Source: Talpa occidentalis
Taxonomy: Eukaryota > Chordata > Mammalia > Eulipotyphla > Talpidae
Reading direction: 5' to 3'
Assembly: GCF_014898055.3 (NCBI RefSeq)
Contig: NW_023603184.1
Coordinates: 34,409,359 to 34,473,358 of the forward strand
Length of the DNA: 64,000 bases
The translations under genes and the position numbers were made by a program. Every line of letters begins with the position of its first letter. The stretch's first letter is position 1. The notes under the pieces are model-generated. The model saw nothing but the letters and a program-made list of their open reading frames with translations. It ran no database searches and was not told the origin of the DNA. This document shows, one piece after another, positions 38,001 through 48,559 of this stretch.

Positions 38001-40356
38001 CTCTGAAATTGAGATCTGATCAAGGTCCTAGAACTTAGTACCAGTTATTTACAGGAAACCCAGGGAAGAGAAACACATTCAACACCGGAACAGGGGAAGT
38101 CGGCAAACCAGACCTGGGAAACCCAGGACAAACAACACTGTATCGTCAATTGGGAAAAAAACAAAAAACAAAAAAAATCTGTAAACAAAAATAGAGATGA
38201 AGGGAAAACTTGGAGATCAAAAGCAACTGTAAGAGGGTTATCATTCCTCAGAAGTTCAGGACTTATTTGAATAGATTTGAATAATCAAGACTTTTAAAAG
38301 GCTGGGGGGGGTGGCCGGCGTGGGGTCAGGAAGATATTTATTAGACAACTGGGGGAATGTAAACATTGAATGATATTAAGAATTGTTAAACTGTTGTAGG
38401 TATGACAACGGTGTTGTGGATTTTTTTAGAAGAGTTTTAGTTTTTAGAAATGTGTGGGTAAACATTTACAAATGAAAATATTTGCTTCCAAACAACCTAG
38501 GCTGGGCGCAGGAGCAGGTGGGGGTAGAGATGCAGCAGGACTAGCCATGTGCGGATAATTGTTGAAACAGGGCCATGGATAAAACAAGCTCGTTACTCTA
38601 CTTCCTCTGCTTTTATATATGTTTGAAAATGTCCATATTAAATACATTTAATACATTTTTGAAAGGGGGTGACGTGCCGCCCCCCTAGCCATCCGAGCTG
38701 CCCATTCCTGCAGAGGTCCCACACTTTGGGTCCTGGTATGTGCCGGCTGCCGGGGAGGGGACAGGGGCGCAGGGAAGGTGTTCCCTAACCTTTCTTTACA
38801 CTCTGTCCACAGAACACTGGGCTGCAGCCATGGCCATCAGCTCTTCCTCTAACCCCAGCTCTGTCTGCATCACTATGTGACATTATCAAATGTGGAGACA
38901 TAACTTATTTATAGTGGGATGTATTTAATGATCAGTCTTCGGAATCCTGATATTTCCCCTACCCCCTCATAAGTATATGTTTATTCTTCCTATGTCTCCT
39001 AATTATTCTTCATTTGCTTCTTATCCTATTCTGGGTAGAACAATATCCTTGCAATACCCACTGTGGTACTCTGCATACAGCAATGCTTTCCAAATAGACC
39101 TCCGTGGGGTGTACTGCTGCTCCCTCCAGTCCTGGCCTGTTAAAACCTGGCCCAAGCACACCTCGGTGCATCATGCTGTGAGCATCAGTGGCACAGTAAT
39201 GGGGCCAAGAGCTCAGGTGTGGAGTCAGACCCAGTTTAAATATCTGTTCTACTGTAACCTCAGATGGTCTGTGACTTTGAGAAATCTACTAATCCTCTTC
39301 AGGCCTCTTTTTTTGTCATCTGTAATAGGACACAGTATCAAGCTCACAGAATTATTGTGAGGATTAAATAAAACAATGTTGAGCCGGGGGCCGGGACCTA
39401 GCAAGTGCTCCATAAATAGATGTGGTCCACTGTCCAGGGGGTTTGTGTGACAGATGGGTCTATCAGCTTGTCCACGCGCCCTCTGAACCTAGGAACAGTT
39501 TCCTCAGACAACCTGGGCAGGGCCTGCCAAGGACTGAGGATGTGAGCTCGTGACTCCTGCCTTGGCCTCTGTATGCAGAGGATGACCTCTCACCTCCTGC
39601 CCTCCCACACCCCCCACATTAAGCTCACAAGGTACCTGTGTCCTCCGGAGAGCCATAGGAGGGGCTACCCTGGGATAAGGTGGCCCAGCTTGAGTCCTCA
39701 TCACTGGCTGCACTGTTCCGCATGCCAAACAGGAGGCTGGCGCTCTTGCTGTGATCCCGGGGGCCATCTGCAAGGGCCTGGGGCCCAGGGGGCACCTCCA
39801 CACTTTCCAGGGGCTCCGGCAGTCCTGGGGGAGAAGACAAGTCCTCCTCTTCTTCCTCCTCCTCCTCTTCCTCATCATCCTCCTCGGCCTCCCCTGCTGC
39901 CTTCTCCTCTCCCTCGTCCGGCCCTTGGTCCTGGGTGCTGATGATCAGGCCAGGTCCTCGGAGCCCTCGGTTGGCCGCGTTGTGAGCAGAGAGCTCCAGC
40001 TCAGAGTACAGGTGCATCAGGCCTTTCGGGCCCAAGGGCGCCGTCTCAGGTTCCTGACCGGCCTCTTCTGCCAGGGTCAAGGTCACATTGCGGTTCTGGT
40101 CACGGTGGGCTGTGGCAGCCCGCCGGAGCTGGTTCTGGCCCTCCTTTAGCCACTTGGCATTGGCAGGGCCTGGCTCAGGCCCGCCACCCTCCCCCATGGC
40201 ACTGCGCAGGTCCTTGGGCCCCACAGCTGTGGCCTGCAGCTTGGCGTTCAGCAGCTGGTTGTGAGCAGCGTGCAAGGGCAGGGGAAGGCTCAGCGAGGGG
40301 CCTCCGTGGCTGTTGGCATTAATGACCGACTGGCTCAGTGACGATGGAACAGACAT
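26010..40356 (-). CDS. APBB1: Amyloid precursor protein-binding adaptor FE65, complete
   Basis: The minus-strand coding exons are 40356-39636, 34189-34011, 33618-33562, 33478-33393, 33278-33215, 32802-32653, 32305-32178, 32072-32067 (6-nt microexon), 31775-31661, 31524-31440, 31185-31102, 26692-26577, 26435-26259 and 26177-26010. Phases join without error, giving 711 aa with the microexon, close to human FE65 (710 aa). FE65 is a cytoplasmic and nuclear adaptor that binds the APP intracellular tail. A Glu-rich acidic stretch lies near residues 165-180. A WW domain spans about 255-286 (W259, YYW at 269-271, W280). PTB1 covers about 370-530 and PTB2 about 540-670. The start ATG ([10 protein letters not shown]) matches the human start. 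Upstream lies a non-coding CpG-island exon. The acidic run is one of the few regions that varies in length. Confidence 0.97.
27110..27240 (-). mobile_element. MIR fragment in APBB1 intron
   Basis: CATTTTACAGATAAAGAAACTGAAGC is the MIR reverse signature. Confidence 0.7.
28560..28790 (+). mobile_element. L2 3' end
   Basis: CAGCTAGAATGTCAACTCCGTGCAG...CTGGCACAAATGGGGCACTCAATAA follows the L2 3'-terminal consensus. Confidence 0.6.
29470..30560 (+). mobile_element. L2-derived sequence in APBB1 intron
   Basis: A stretch ending TCTCAGTTCAAATGTCACTTTC...CCTCCATGAAAGCAGACAGTGG...GGCACACAGTAGAC follows the L2 3' order. The upstream part (ACTTAAAATCTCC, CCACTTTCTGGG) resembles the L2 ORF end. It is diverged. 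Confidence 0.5.
30590..30720 (+). mobile_element. MIR fragment in APBB1 intron
   Basis: GTTTCCTTACCTATAAAATAG followed by GGATTATTAGGATTGAGTGAGATCATG fits the forward MIR consensus. Confidence 0.65.
31661..31775 (-). CDS. APBB1: APBB1 PTB1 exon ending in a GC donor
   Basis: This 115-nt exon encodes [10 protein letters not shown] through LHEICSK. The minus-strand exon/intron border reads CTAAG|GCACGG, so the 5' splice site is GC rather than GT. The next exon (31524-31440, [10 protein letters not shown]...) has a normal AG acceptor, and the reading frame requires this junction. Confidence 0.9.
32067..32072 (-). CDS. APBB1: APBB1 6-nt microexon (adds Glu-Arg)
   Basis: On the minus strand CAG|AGAGAG|GTACTA sits in the intron between exons 32305-32178 and 31775-31661. 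The upstream exon ends 2 nt into a codon and the downstream exon begins with the third base, so inclusion reads ...SGRERDF... and skipping reads ...SGRDF.... A 6-bp neuron-enriched miniexon in the PTB1 region of FE65 is known from other mammals. Both splice sites and the exact position and phase are seen here. Confidence 0.9.
33717..33990 (+). mobile_element. tRNA-derived SINE in APBB1 intron, antisense to the gene
   Basis: Full-length copy. The 10-bp duplication AACAGGCCTG is at 33707-33716 and 33991-34000. It occupies about 70% of the 392-bp intron between the WW exon and the next exon and begins about 10 bp after the WW-exon donor region. Confidence 0.93.
34011..34189 (-). CDS. APBB1: APBB1 WW-domain exon
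   Basis: This 179-nt exon encodes the WW domain, running from the split Asp codon through DSFWNPNAF and LPAGW...[16 protein letters not shown]. The two signature Trp residues and the central aromatic YYW are intact. WW domains bind proline-rich ligands. Its donor is followed by only about 10 bp of unique sequence before a SINE. Confidence 0.95.
34500..34925 (+). repeat. Degenerate CA-rich tract
   Basis: Over about 420 bp of APBB1 intron the text is dominated by CACA, GCACACA and CATGTGTG-like words with much drift, like a decayed CA minisatellite. No coding content is seen. Confidence 0.6.
35051..35102 (-). CDS. APBB1: Candidate alternative first coding exon of APBB1
   Basis: Within the intron before the WW exon, a minus-strand ATG opens a 17-codon frame ([17 protein letters not shown]) plus one base, ending at a CAG|GTGAGG donor. 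The phase matches the WW-exon acceptor exactly, giving ...[12 protein letters not shown].... This would make a shorter FE65 lacking the acidic N-terminal region. It fits the presence of N-terminally different FE65 isoforms, but I infer this exon from splice phase and coding quality only. Confidence 0.55.
36680..37180 (+). mobile_element. L2 3' portion in APBB1 intron
   Basis: CCACTAGACCGTGAGCACCATGAGGGCAGGAGC...CCTGGCACCCAGG is the L2 3'-end signature, with upstream L2-like CTTCACTGGCTCCTC. Confidence 0.65.
39200..39420 (+). mobile_element. MIR in APBB1 intron
   Basis: GGAGTCAGACCCAGTTTAAAT, TCATCTGTAATAGGACAC, GAGGATTAAATAAAAC and AAGTGCTCCATAAATAG follow the MIR consensus from end to end, so it is nearly full length. 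Confidence 0.8.
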
Positions 40357-42389
40357 GGCCTTGGCAGATCCTGTGAGGTGGAAAGGGGAGAACAAGTTGA
40401 GCCGCCAGGTGAGGGTAGCAGCATCCCTGCTTCTGCCTCAGGCTGTGTCCTGTCCTTTCTCATCTCCCTACACTCAGCTGGCCAGCGCACACTGCTCCCT
40501 GGCCTCTGAGCTGCTTTCCCACGAGAATGATTAGGCTGAACTCCTGTCCTCCATCACCATCACCCCTTTAGTCACAACCCGCAAAAGACCAGGCCCAGGC
40601 CTGAAGTCCACCCATGCCCAAATTTCCCAGGCCTGAGCTTTCTGGGACAGCACAGCTGGCCTCTGCTTTGCCTTCACTGCCAACAGCAGAGCCTCCACAC
40701 AATAGCTCCCTGTGCCACCCCACCCCCGCTCATCCGACTGCAGCTCACTGTGCCAGGACACACTGGCGTGGGACTGGCTCATGTGCTCCGGGTGCCGGAC
40801 ACAGCCTGCCCCCTTCCTCCGGCCACGCTGCTAACCACAGCCCCGCCGCTGTACACGCCCCAAGCTGTGCTGCCATCACTGTAAATCAGTAGGGTCTACC
40901 ACTCTCCAAGCCCACCCCACTCTAGGAGTGGAGAGGACAGCAGAGCAGAGCAGACCAGCCTTAGGGCATGGCCTAGGAAGGCAGGTCACAAAGGAAGGGT
41001 CTTCAGCTCCTTGTCAAGGTTCTCTGGCCAGCTGAACCTGCGTTTTGGTGACTGCTTTTATAAAGTATCTCTGCCAGCTCTTGAAATGCCCCAGGCCTGG
41101 GTCACTGCAGAAGCCTTTAGTCTGGCCCCTCTGGCCCCTCAGGTCACCTCTCACCAAGGCCTTCTTTTACTGAAGACCCGTTGTAAAACTGTAGACCACC
41201 AGACCCTGTCAGTCATCACTGAGCACCATCTGACAAGCCAAGTCATTATTCACGTTGTTTAACGGATGTCTCCTCATAAGTGTAATTCCAGTTCTACGGC
41301 AGTGGGGATTCTGTCTTTTTTTTTTTTTTTTTCCCCAATGCAGTATGCCTAGAGCAGCACCGTCTTGGCACAGAACACAAACTCAGCAACTGCTTTTTGA
41401 ATTAATGGATGAATCTGCACAACACCCCCCCCCCACCTCCAACTCCTCCAGGCCATTTTAGCATCTCCTCAGTTTCAGAAAACACACTTTGCTGTGTCTC
41501 AATGGTTGCTCATGGTGCCCCCACCGAACCACACCTGCCCTGTGAGGAGGGAAGCTCCAGTTCCACCATGACAGCTCACTCTCAACCTCACCCCCACAAG
41601 CTCCCCCATCCCTCCTCACAAGCCCTTCATGGACTACCTCCCCACCAACCTACCCTTCCTGCCCCACTGCCTCAGTGGTCCCTCCCCAAGGGCCATGTCT
41701 TTCCCCTGCTCCCTCCCACATTCCATTGCTCTATCCCTGCCCTTCCCTGACCATCCTATAGAAGGGCTTACTCCCTGGACCCTCCCCCTATTCACTGTGC
41801 ATTCTCCCTGGCCAAACACTACCCAGTTCTCTCTCACTCTCACCCTCTCAGACAGCCCTGCCCCAGTACTCTGCCCTTCACCGATGCCCTCCTTCCAAGC
41901 TCTCTCTTCCTATTGGCCTTTTCCCCCAGTACACAGCTTGCCCTCATAGCCTGCCCTCCCTTGCAACGCACATCTTTCTCTCTCGTTCCCATGTACCATT
42001 TTTTCTTGATCTCTCATCTGAGAGTTCTCCTCCTCCCTGTTGCCCATGGTCACTGGCCCGGTTCTTTCTGCCTCCTCAGCTAGTGCTCAGCACTGAGCAC
42101 AGATGAGGTATTTTAGGCTACCTGAGCTTGCTCTGCCAGGCACAGGGGCACTGCTTGCTCCTGAGCAGGGGCCACAGCTCACCCTTCAGCCACCTCCAGC
42201 TCCTCAGACCCCAGCACAACGCTCTGCCTATACCTATGGAATAAAAGGCAGTTTCTGTCCATGTGCCTGTCTCATGTGTAAGTATTGGTCTGCTCAGTCT
42301 GGCTCCACCTAGGCAATAAGGAAACTCGTGGTCACTGGAATAAATGAGAAAAAATAGATGGCGCTGTCTCTACCCAGAACCACAGTAAT

Positions 42390-42900
42390 CTTCCAAAAAT
42401 GGAAACCCAGATTGTGTCACTCCCCAGTTTGAAAAATTAGAAGGCTCTCTGCTGACTTCAGGATAATGTCTGTGCTCATTAGCAGGACACCCAAGAGCCC
42501 CCAGAGCTAATCCCCATGACCCCTTGGGCCTCCTACCATTCCCAGTCTCCCTTCACACCTTACACGCCCGTCCCAAGAAGTAAATTAGATTGTAAAATGT
42601 GTTATACACTCACCGCCCTGGCTCTCTGTTTATACTGCTCCCTCAGCTTAGAATCTTGTCTCCCCTTGTGAGAACCTCTATTCACATTTCAAAGCGTAGC
42701 TCAGTGGTCATAGCTCCTAAGCAGTACGTCTTTCCCATTCAGCCCTCCCTCCCCATCTCCACGTGACCATTCCCTCCCTCATGTCTCACAGTGCCACATT
42801 CTATCAGAACATCTGAGACCATGTCCCATTCCACTTACAATCCCGCAACCAAGAGCGGGTGCTGACATCCGCCACAGAGTGGGCCTCCAATACAGAAGGA
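42390..42900 (+). mobile_element. L2 fragment in APBB1 intron 1
   Basis: TGTGTCACTCCCCAGTTTGAAAA, GGATAATGTCTGTGC and CACATTTCAAAGCGTAGCTC follow the L2 3' half in order. Confidence 0.55.
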
Positions 42901-43519
42901 AGGGAAGGCTGGAGGGGACAGAGACAGGGTCGGGAGAAACTAGGAGGCTTGGAACTAGTTGGGAATAGACACTAAGACAGGCTGGTGTGGGCCCACAGCT
43001 GGGATGGGCAACAGGAGTATTAGGGAGGATGCTGGAGAATGATGAAGGGTCCCCGTGAAGGAAGTAAGATAGGACAGAGGTCCTGGACAGATGTAGCTTA
43101 AGCCCACATCCTGGCTCGAAAGTTGTTCAGCACTGGCATCTCCATGAGTATCAGGAGGTGGAAGGCCCCATGTCTCTGCAAAGCTCAGGGGCAGAAGATG
43201 ATGAGCCCCTCTCTGAAGCACTGGTGGGTGGACCAGGTTCTCAGCAGTTGGGACTGGACTGACCTCCTTGGCACTTGGAGGTGTGGCCCGGGAAGGGCAC
43301 AGGCACTGTGCGGCTGACACAGTGAAGAGCCGGGCTCATGTCAGGGCTGCCCTAACCTTCTCTGGTCACTATGACAGAAAGCACGTTCTATTATGAGTGA
43401 GTGCTGAAGCCCGAGCACCTAGGCTTCCAAGGTGCTCCAAGGTGGTGTGGCCACCATCACCTCACTTTTTGAGATCAAAGGATGACCAGCAGCCCGGTGT
43501 GCCAAGTATCTTCAAAAAG

Positions 43520-43805
43520 GGCATGACCCGGGCTCCCTGGTGGCGCAGGCAGTTAAGCGCAGCGCTATGAAGCTGTCCGCAGCCTCTGCAGTGCCTGTTT
43601 GATCCCCACTGGCCTCGGAGCAACCCACATGGCAAGCAGACCTCTCCTGTCTCACCCGTTGCTCCCCTCAGCAGCATATTTTGTCAGTCTGCCTGTTCTG
43701 TTCCCCACTCTGTCTCTGGTGAATCCTGTCACCCTCCCGCGCATCTGGCCTGTACTCCAGTTCTTGTATAAATAAAATAAAATCTTTAAAAAAATAAATA
43801 AGGTT
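43520..43805 (+). mobile_element. tRNA-derived SINE in APBB1 intron 1
   Basis: Full-length copy with a GGCTCCCTGGTGGCGCAG head and AATAAAATAAAATC tail. Short duplication ATGACCC (43513-43519 and 43806-43812). Confidence 0.9.
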
Positions 43806-44389
43806 ATGACCCAACATCTCCCCTCTCACTGGGGTTATCAAGACCCAATGCCTCTCAAAGGAGCAAAAGAGATTTTGACTCAAGGCAGGGAACTGGGTAG
43901 TGTCCTTGGGGTACCAACTGAAACAACAGCCACCAAGCCTGAAGGAAGATTTATCAGACCACAGGGGTGGGGGTGAGTGCTGGTCAAGGTCAAGGGTCTT
44001 CTAACCTGACTGCTTACTATAAGTAAGGACCATGCTAGGCATGGAAGAGAGCGACAAATAATGAAGAAAAGCATCTTCCCCAATGGAGCCACAGTCTACT
44101 GGCGAAAAAGTCATTGGAAAACTCACTACGCTGCAGTATAACACCAGTAGCGAGGGTAAGCACTCCTTTTGGTTCACTAAATGACCAAGTATCATGGTGA
44201 GGGAAGAACAGGGCACCACAGGAGTCTGAGGCTCAGACATCAGCAAATACCTGCCCAAGGAGGTGACTTGTAAGCTGAGAAAAGAACGCAACTCTACTGG
44301 AATCACCCCCTTCACCACCCCTCCCTCTCAGAGGATGATCCCCCACTCCTAATTCACCGGGAGATGGAATCCAGAGATTGCGGAACATC

Positions 44390-45850
44390 CTCCAACCTAC
44401 AAAATTACTGACTTCAGCACCTGCTTTTCTCTACTTCTGCCTAAAGCAACTGCTTCATCTTCCAGGTGGCCCCTTCCTTTCATGTCTTCCCAGGAATTGT
44501 AAACCACTGTTTCTCCATTTTCTCTTCTATATAATCAAACTCTTCTTCTCAATGGGATCAATTATCTCCCAGTTTAAAAACAGAATCTTTCTTGACCCAA
44601 CACTCATCCAGCACCCCTGCTGCTCTCCTCTCTGCCCTGCACAGGTCAACTTCTTGAGAGAGTTGTCTCTATTCACTGTTGCCAGGTCCTCACCTCTCGC
44701 GGCTGCCGTTCCTCACTCCTTTCCAATCCGCTTCCACTCCCACTGCACCTCAGGCACAGCTCCTACCAAGGTCAGCATGACCCCTAAGTCATTTCATCCA
44801 TCAAACACTTGGTTGTCCTCTCAGCAGCATCTGACACCAGGGACCTCTCATCCAACTTTCATCCATGGCGTCTACTCACTATATATCTGGGTTTTCCTCC
44901 TACACTCTCGTTACTGCTTGGTGGCTCTTTAAACTCCTTTGCTGGCTCATCTTCCTCCCAGCCTTGATATGCCGCAGCTTCTCCTGGCTTGTCTTACGCC
45001 CTTTTCTTTCTCCTCACCTGACACTCTATACAGATTGAATTGAATATTCAATTCATGACTGGGGCTCCAGTTATCATCAATACACTGATGATTTCCAAAT
45101 TGACTTCTCCATTTCAGACCCCTCAACTCAGCTCCAGACTTGTACATTCAACTTTCATTCGACAACTCCACTCGATGTCATAAAGGCTTCTCAAACTAAC
45201 ATGCTGCCATGTTTCTCTCTCCCACACCCTAGCTGGTCCACTCTCAGGATCCTGGCTAATGGAACATGACAACCCATCCTGTTGTGAAACCAGAAGTAGG
45301 TCTGCTATTTACCATTTGTGACACTACACTCTCCCTCATTCCCCAAATTCAGTCCACCCCCAGATAATGACACTTTTCAAGAAAAACGTCTGGGCTCCAT
45401 TACGCTCCTCATTCACTACCTTCAACAATCTACACCAAGAACCAAGATCTTAAGATCAAAATTCTGAACATGGTCTAAACTGCCCCGCTCAGTCTGACCT
45501 CTGCTTCCTCTTTAGCTTTGGCACTCTGCTCTCTAGCCTCACTGGTCTTCTCTTGATTCTTCGAAGACATCACATTCTCTTCCTCCAGAATGTGTCTGCA
45601 TATGACTTCCCTTCCCCTGGAGCCTTCCTCCCCCGCCCTCGCAGCCTAAGTACTACTCATCCTTTACATCTTAGTTCTAATGTCATGTTCTCAGAGAAGC
45701 CTCATTGACCCATTCTCCCTACACCCATTTAGTTTGTACTCTTGAATGTTCTCAAGGCATCAAACACCTTTCCTTCATGGTAAAATTACAAATCACATTG
45801 GTAATTTTAGTCCTATTTTATTTCCCTCCTATATTGTCAGCTCCACGGGG
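44390..45850 (+). mobile_element. Long L2 in APBB1 intron 1
   Basis: About 1.4 kb runs in L2 order: CTTGAGAGAGTTGTCTC, CCGCTTCCACTCCCACTGCACC, CAGCAGCATCTGACACC, and at the end CATCTTAGTTCTAATGTCATG and TTGTCAGCTCCACGGGGAC. Coding capacity is destroyed. Confidence 0.6.
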
Positions 45851-46559
45851 ACAATGCGATTTGGAAATCAGGTAGAGCGGAAACAGAGGGAGGAAAATTC
45901 AGCTTGAGATGTGTAAGCTTGCAATTCCTGTTGGACTTGGATTCTGAATCTGGAGTTCAAGAAAGAGGTAGGGGCCAGATATACATTTGAGGACCACCAG
46001 CATATGAAATGTGAAGTCTCGGTAATAAATAAAACGCCCAAAGACAAAGTGCAGAATGAGAGAAGACAACTCAGAGCAAAATCAAGAGCCTCTCCAAAAT
46101 CTAAGGCAGGAAAAGGCAGAAAAATGGGAATGACAGAAGCAGACAATGCCATAGGAGAGAAACCAGGAAAATGTTTCAAGGAGAAAGAGTTGACACACAC
46201 CACTGACCAAGGTATCAGGGGATAACAGGCGAGTGTCTGCTGGTCCTCAGGAGGTCTCTGCTGACCTTGGCTTGAGCAATTTCAGTTGGCATCAGGGGAG
46301 CAGATGGAGTGGAGTAGTTTTAAGAATGAATGGGAAGTGAGGAGATGACAGCAAGAGTAGACAATGTTTTGACTTTGAAGAGAGAAAAGAGCTGGGACTA
46401 CGATGAAGGGGTGCAGAATTCGAGCAAAAGCACAGGCACATTCAAAACAGATTCGGAATAACCTCTGATTTGGCGCTAGGAAAACTGCTCCCAAGGAGCG
46501 CTCCTGTGAGTATTAGGCCTCCAGGCTGAGCTGCAAACACGGCGGGCCCCAGGGCACAC

Positions 46560-47480
46560 CCCTCGGTCGCGGAGGGCAACAGACTGCGGCTTGACAGATC
46601 CCAGACCCGGGACCCCGCAGGAATCCGGGCGGCCTCTCCCCCAATCTCACGCCTCACCCCCTCCCCGGCGCTTGACCTCCCCTCCCCCAACCCCCTCCCC
46701 CACCCCCGCCCCAAGCTCCGCGCCCCTCTACTCGCCCGCCCTGCACCCCCGGGAGGTCAGGCTCAGGGAGGGGGCGAGGCGAGGACCGAGGTGGAGCCTA
46801 CCAGGCGCGGCCGGGAGGGCGGTCCGGGTGCGCGCGGAGAGGCCCGCCCGGGGGCTGGGGCCTGGCCGGGGGACCCGCGCGCCGCGGGGCCGGGGCTTCG
46901 GGGTCCACCGTCGCTGGGGACCGGGATCGGGCGGCCGGGCTGGCTCCGGGCAGGGGCAGCTCCTACCTGCGCGGGGAGGCCCCAGGCCCAGGTGGCGGAG
47001 GTAGCTCAGGCTGCGGGGCTCGGGCTCCGCGGCGGCTTCTCCATCACAACATCCCCCGCCCAGGCGCGCGCGGGCGCGGGGCCGCGCCCCGACCGGCGGG
47101 GGCGCGCGCGGGGGGCGGGGGCGGGGCGCCATCTTGGGCCGGCGCGGGCGCGAGCCCCGGGGGCGGCCCTCGCCGCGGCTGACCCGGGGGCCGCGCCCCG
47201 CCGAACCCCGGTGCTGGGGCGCCCCACGGGCCACACCGTCGCGACACTGCGGCCCCGCGCCCGGCCCCCGGCCCCAGCGCGCAGCCCCGGCCCCCGCCGA
47301 CCCCGGCCCGGGCCGGCCCGCCCTCACGACGAGGCCGCGGACTCACCCGGCGCGCCCGGCAGGGCCCGGCCCCGCACCCCGGGGCGACTCCGGGCGAGGG
47401 GGCGCCCCGGCGACTGGGCCGTGCGGGGCCGCGCGGGGAGCTGCTTGGCTCTGGCGCAGCCCGCCCTGGCGTCCTGCTGG
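46560..47480 (-). promoter_or_regulatory. APBB1: CpG island promoter of APBB1
   Basis: This is about 0.9 kb of extremely GC- and CpG-rich sequence with repeated GGGGCGG-like and CCCGCCCC boxes (Sp1-type) and no TATA box. It surrounds the probable first exon of APBB1. Confidence 0.75.
46967..47060 (-). other. APBB1: APBB1 5' non-coding exon (5' end approximate)
   Basis: On the minus strand the sequence ends at CGCGCAG|GTAGGAG, a good donor, inside the CpG island about 6.6 kb upstream of the ATG exon (acceptor at 40371-40372). It contains a short upstream ORF, ATG at 47044 to stop at 47006 (12 codons, MEKPPRSPSPAA). The transcription start is not defined by sequence. Confidence 0.6.
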
Positions 47481-47502
47481 CGAGGCGAGGAGGACGCGGC
47501 GG

Positions 47503-47725
47503 AGGCGATAATAATAGCTCGTGTTTATTGACCGCTCGCGCGGTGCCGGCTCCGCGCTCGGCCCGTCTACACGGCGGGCAGCGCCGCACGGCCCTGGGGA
47601 GCTGCCGCGCGTGTTCTCCGCGGCTGTCAAAGGCGGCTGCTGAGATGCAGAAAGATGAAGCGACTGGCCTGCAGTCGCTAGTGATGAAATCAGGCTGGAA
47701 CCCAGGTGTTTCTTCACACCCCACC
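47503..47725 (-). mobile_element. MIR element drifted to high CpG at the island edge
   Basis: The line ATAATAATAGCTCGTGTTTATTGACCGC followed later by AGATGCAGAAA and CTGGAACCCAGG follows the reverse-strand MIR consensus (TTTATTGAGCGC..., CAGATGAGGAAAC, GGGATTCGAACCCAGG). The middle is converted to CG-rich sequence. Confidence 0.7.
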
Positions 47726-48140
47726 TCTGCTGTTGAACCTACAGTTGCGACAGCAAGCCCTCACCCATGGCAAGGATAAATTGCTCCCCCGTAGAGATTT
47801 AGGGGAGGAAAGGAAGATAGGGAGGAATTGATGAAAAGTGTGAAGGGATGCCCCGTGCAGTATCTACTGCAGACTCCCCGGATAGTAGGGTGGCTCCCAG
47901 TGGACAGATCAGTGACCCACAGGCCGTCAAGGACAATGAGGGGAAATGTTTCCATCCAGAATTCCTCTCATGGTTCTCATTTTTTTTTTTAAACAGAGGT
48001 AATGATTGATTAAACCTGCTGATATATTTGAGCTGACTGGCATTGCCCTCAAGGTACCTAATCTAAAGGTATTCAAATATAAATTCATTATTTGATCCTT
48101 TTTATTGGCATTATAAGGAGTTTGAATGGGGTGAGCAATA

Positions 48141-48141
<1 letters not shown>

Positions 48142-48177
<36 letters not shown>

Positions 48178-48180
48178 ACA
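48142..48180 (+). repeat. (AC)n microsatellite
   Basis: About 17 AC units followed by a CCACACACAAAC tail. Confidence 0.95.
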
Positions 48181-48559
48181 CACAAACGATGCAGCTCCAT
48201 CTGTACCAGTGAATTGCACCACTACCTGCTGACTTGCATGAGCTAGGAGGCTTCAGATCATCTTCAACTATACTTTCACTTGATGTAAGGTGAATAAAAT
48301 TGTGCTAGCTTTTTATTATGTAACATTTCAAATATATACGAAAGGGCACAGGACAATATAACAAAACCTCATGTACTCATCACTCAGTTTAAACAATAAT
48401 CAACTCCCAGCCAAGAGTTTATTAGGATATGACAAACCTCTGTGATACGTGAACTATGTATCAGGTCTTAGGCTAGGTCCTATGGATGCAGAGGTGAATC
48501 ATATTTGACTGTAACCCACCTGCAGAGATGACAGTTGACCTCAGTCCTTGGAAAATGAG

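Noticed and set aside
46728..47724. Long open frames on both strands in the APBB1 CpG island
   Set aside because: GC-rich sequence has few stop codons; the translations are Arg/Pro/Gly/Ala runs with no domain and no relation to APBB1.
47927..48181. Cys-Val repeat protein on the minus strand
   Set aside because: It is simply the (AC)n microsatellite in translation.
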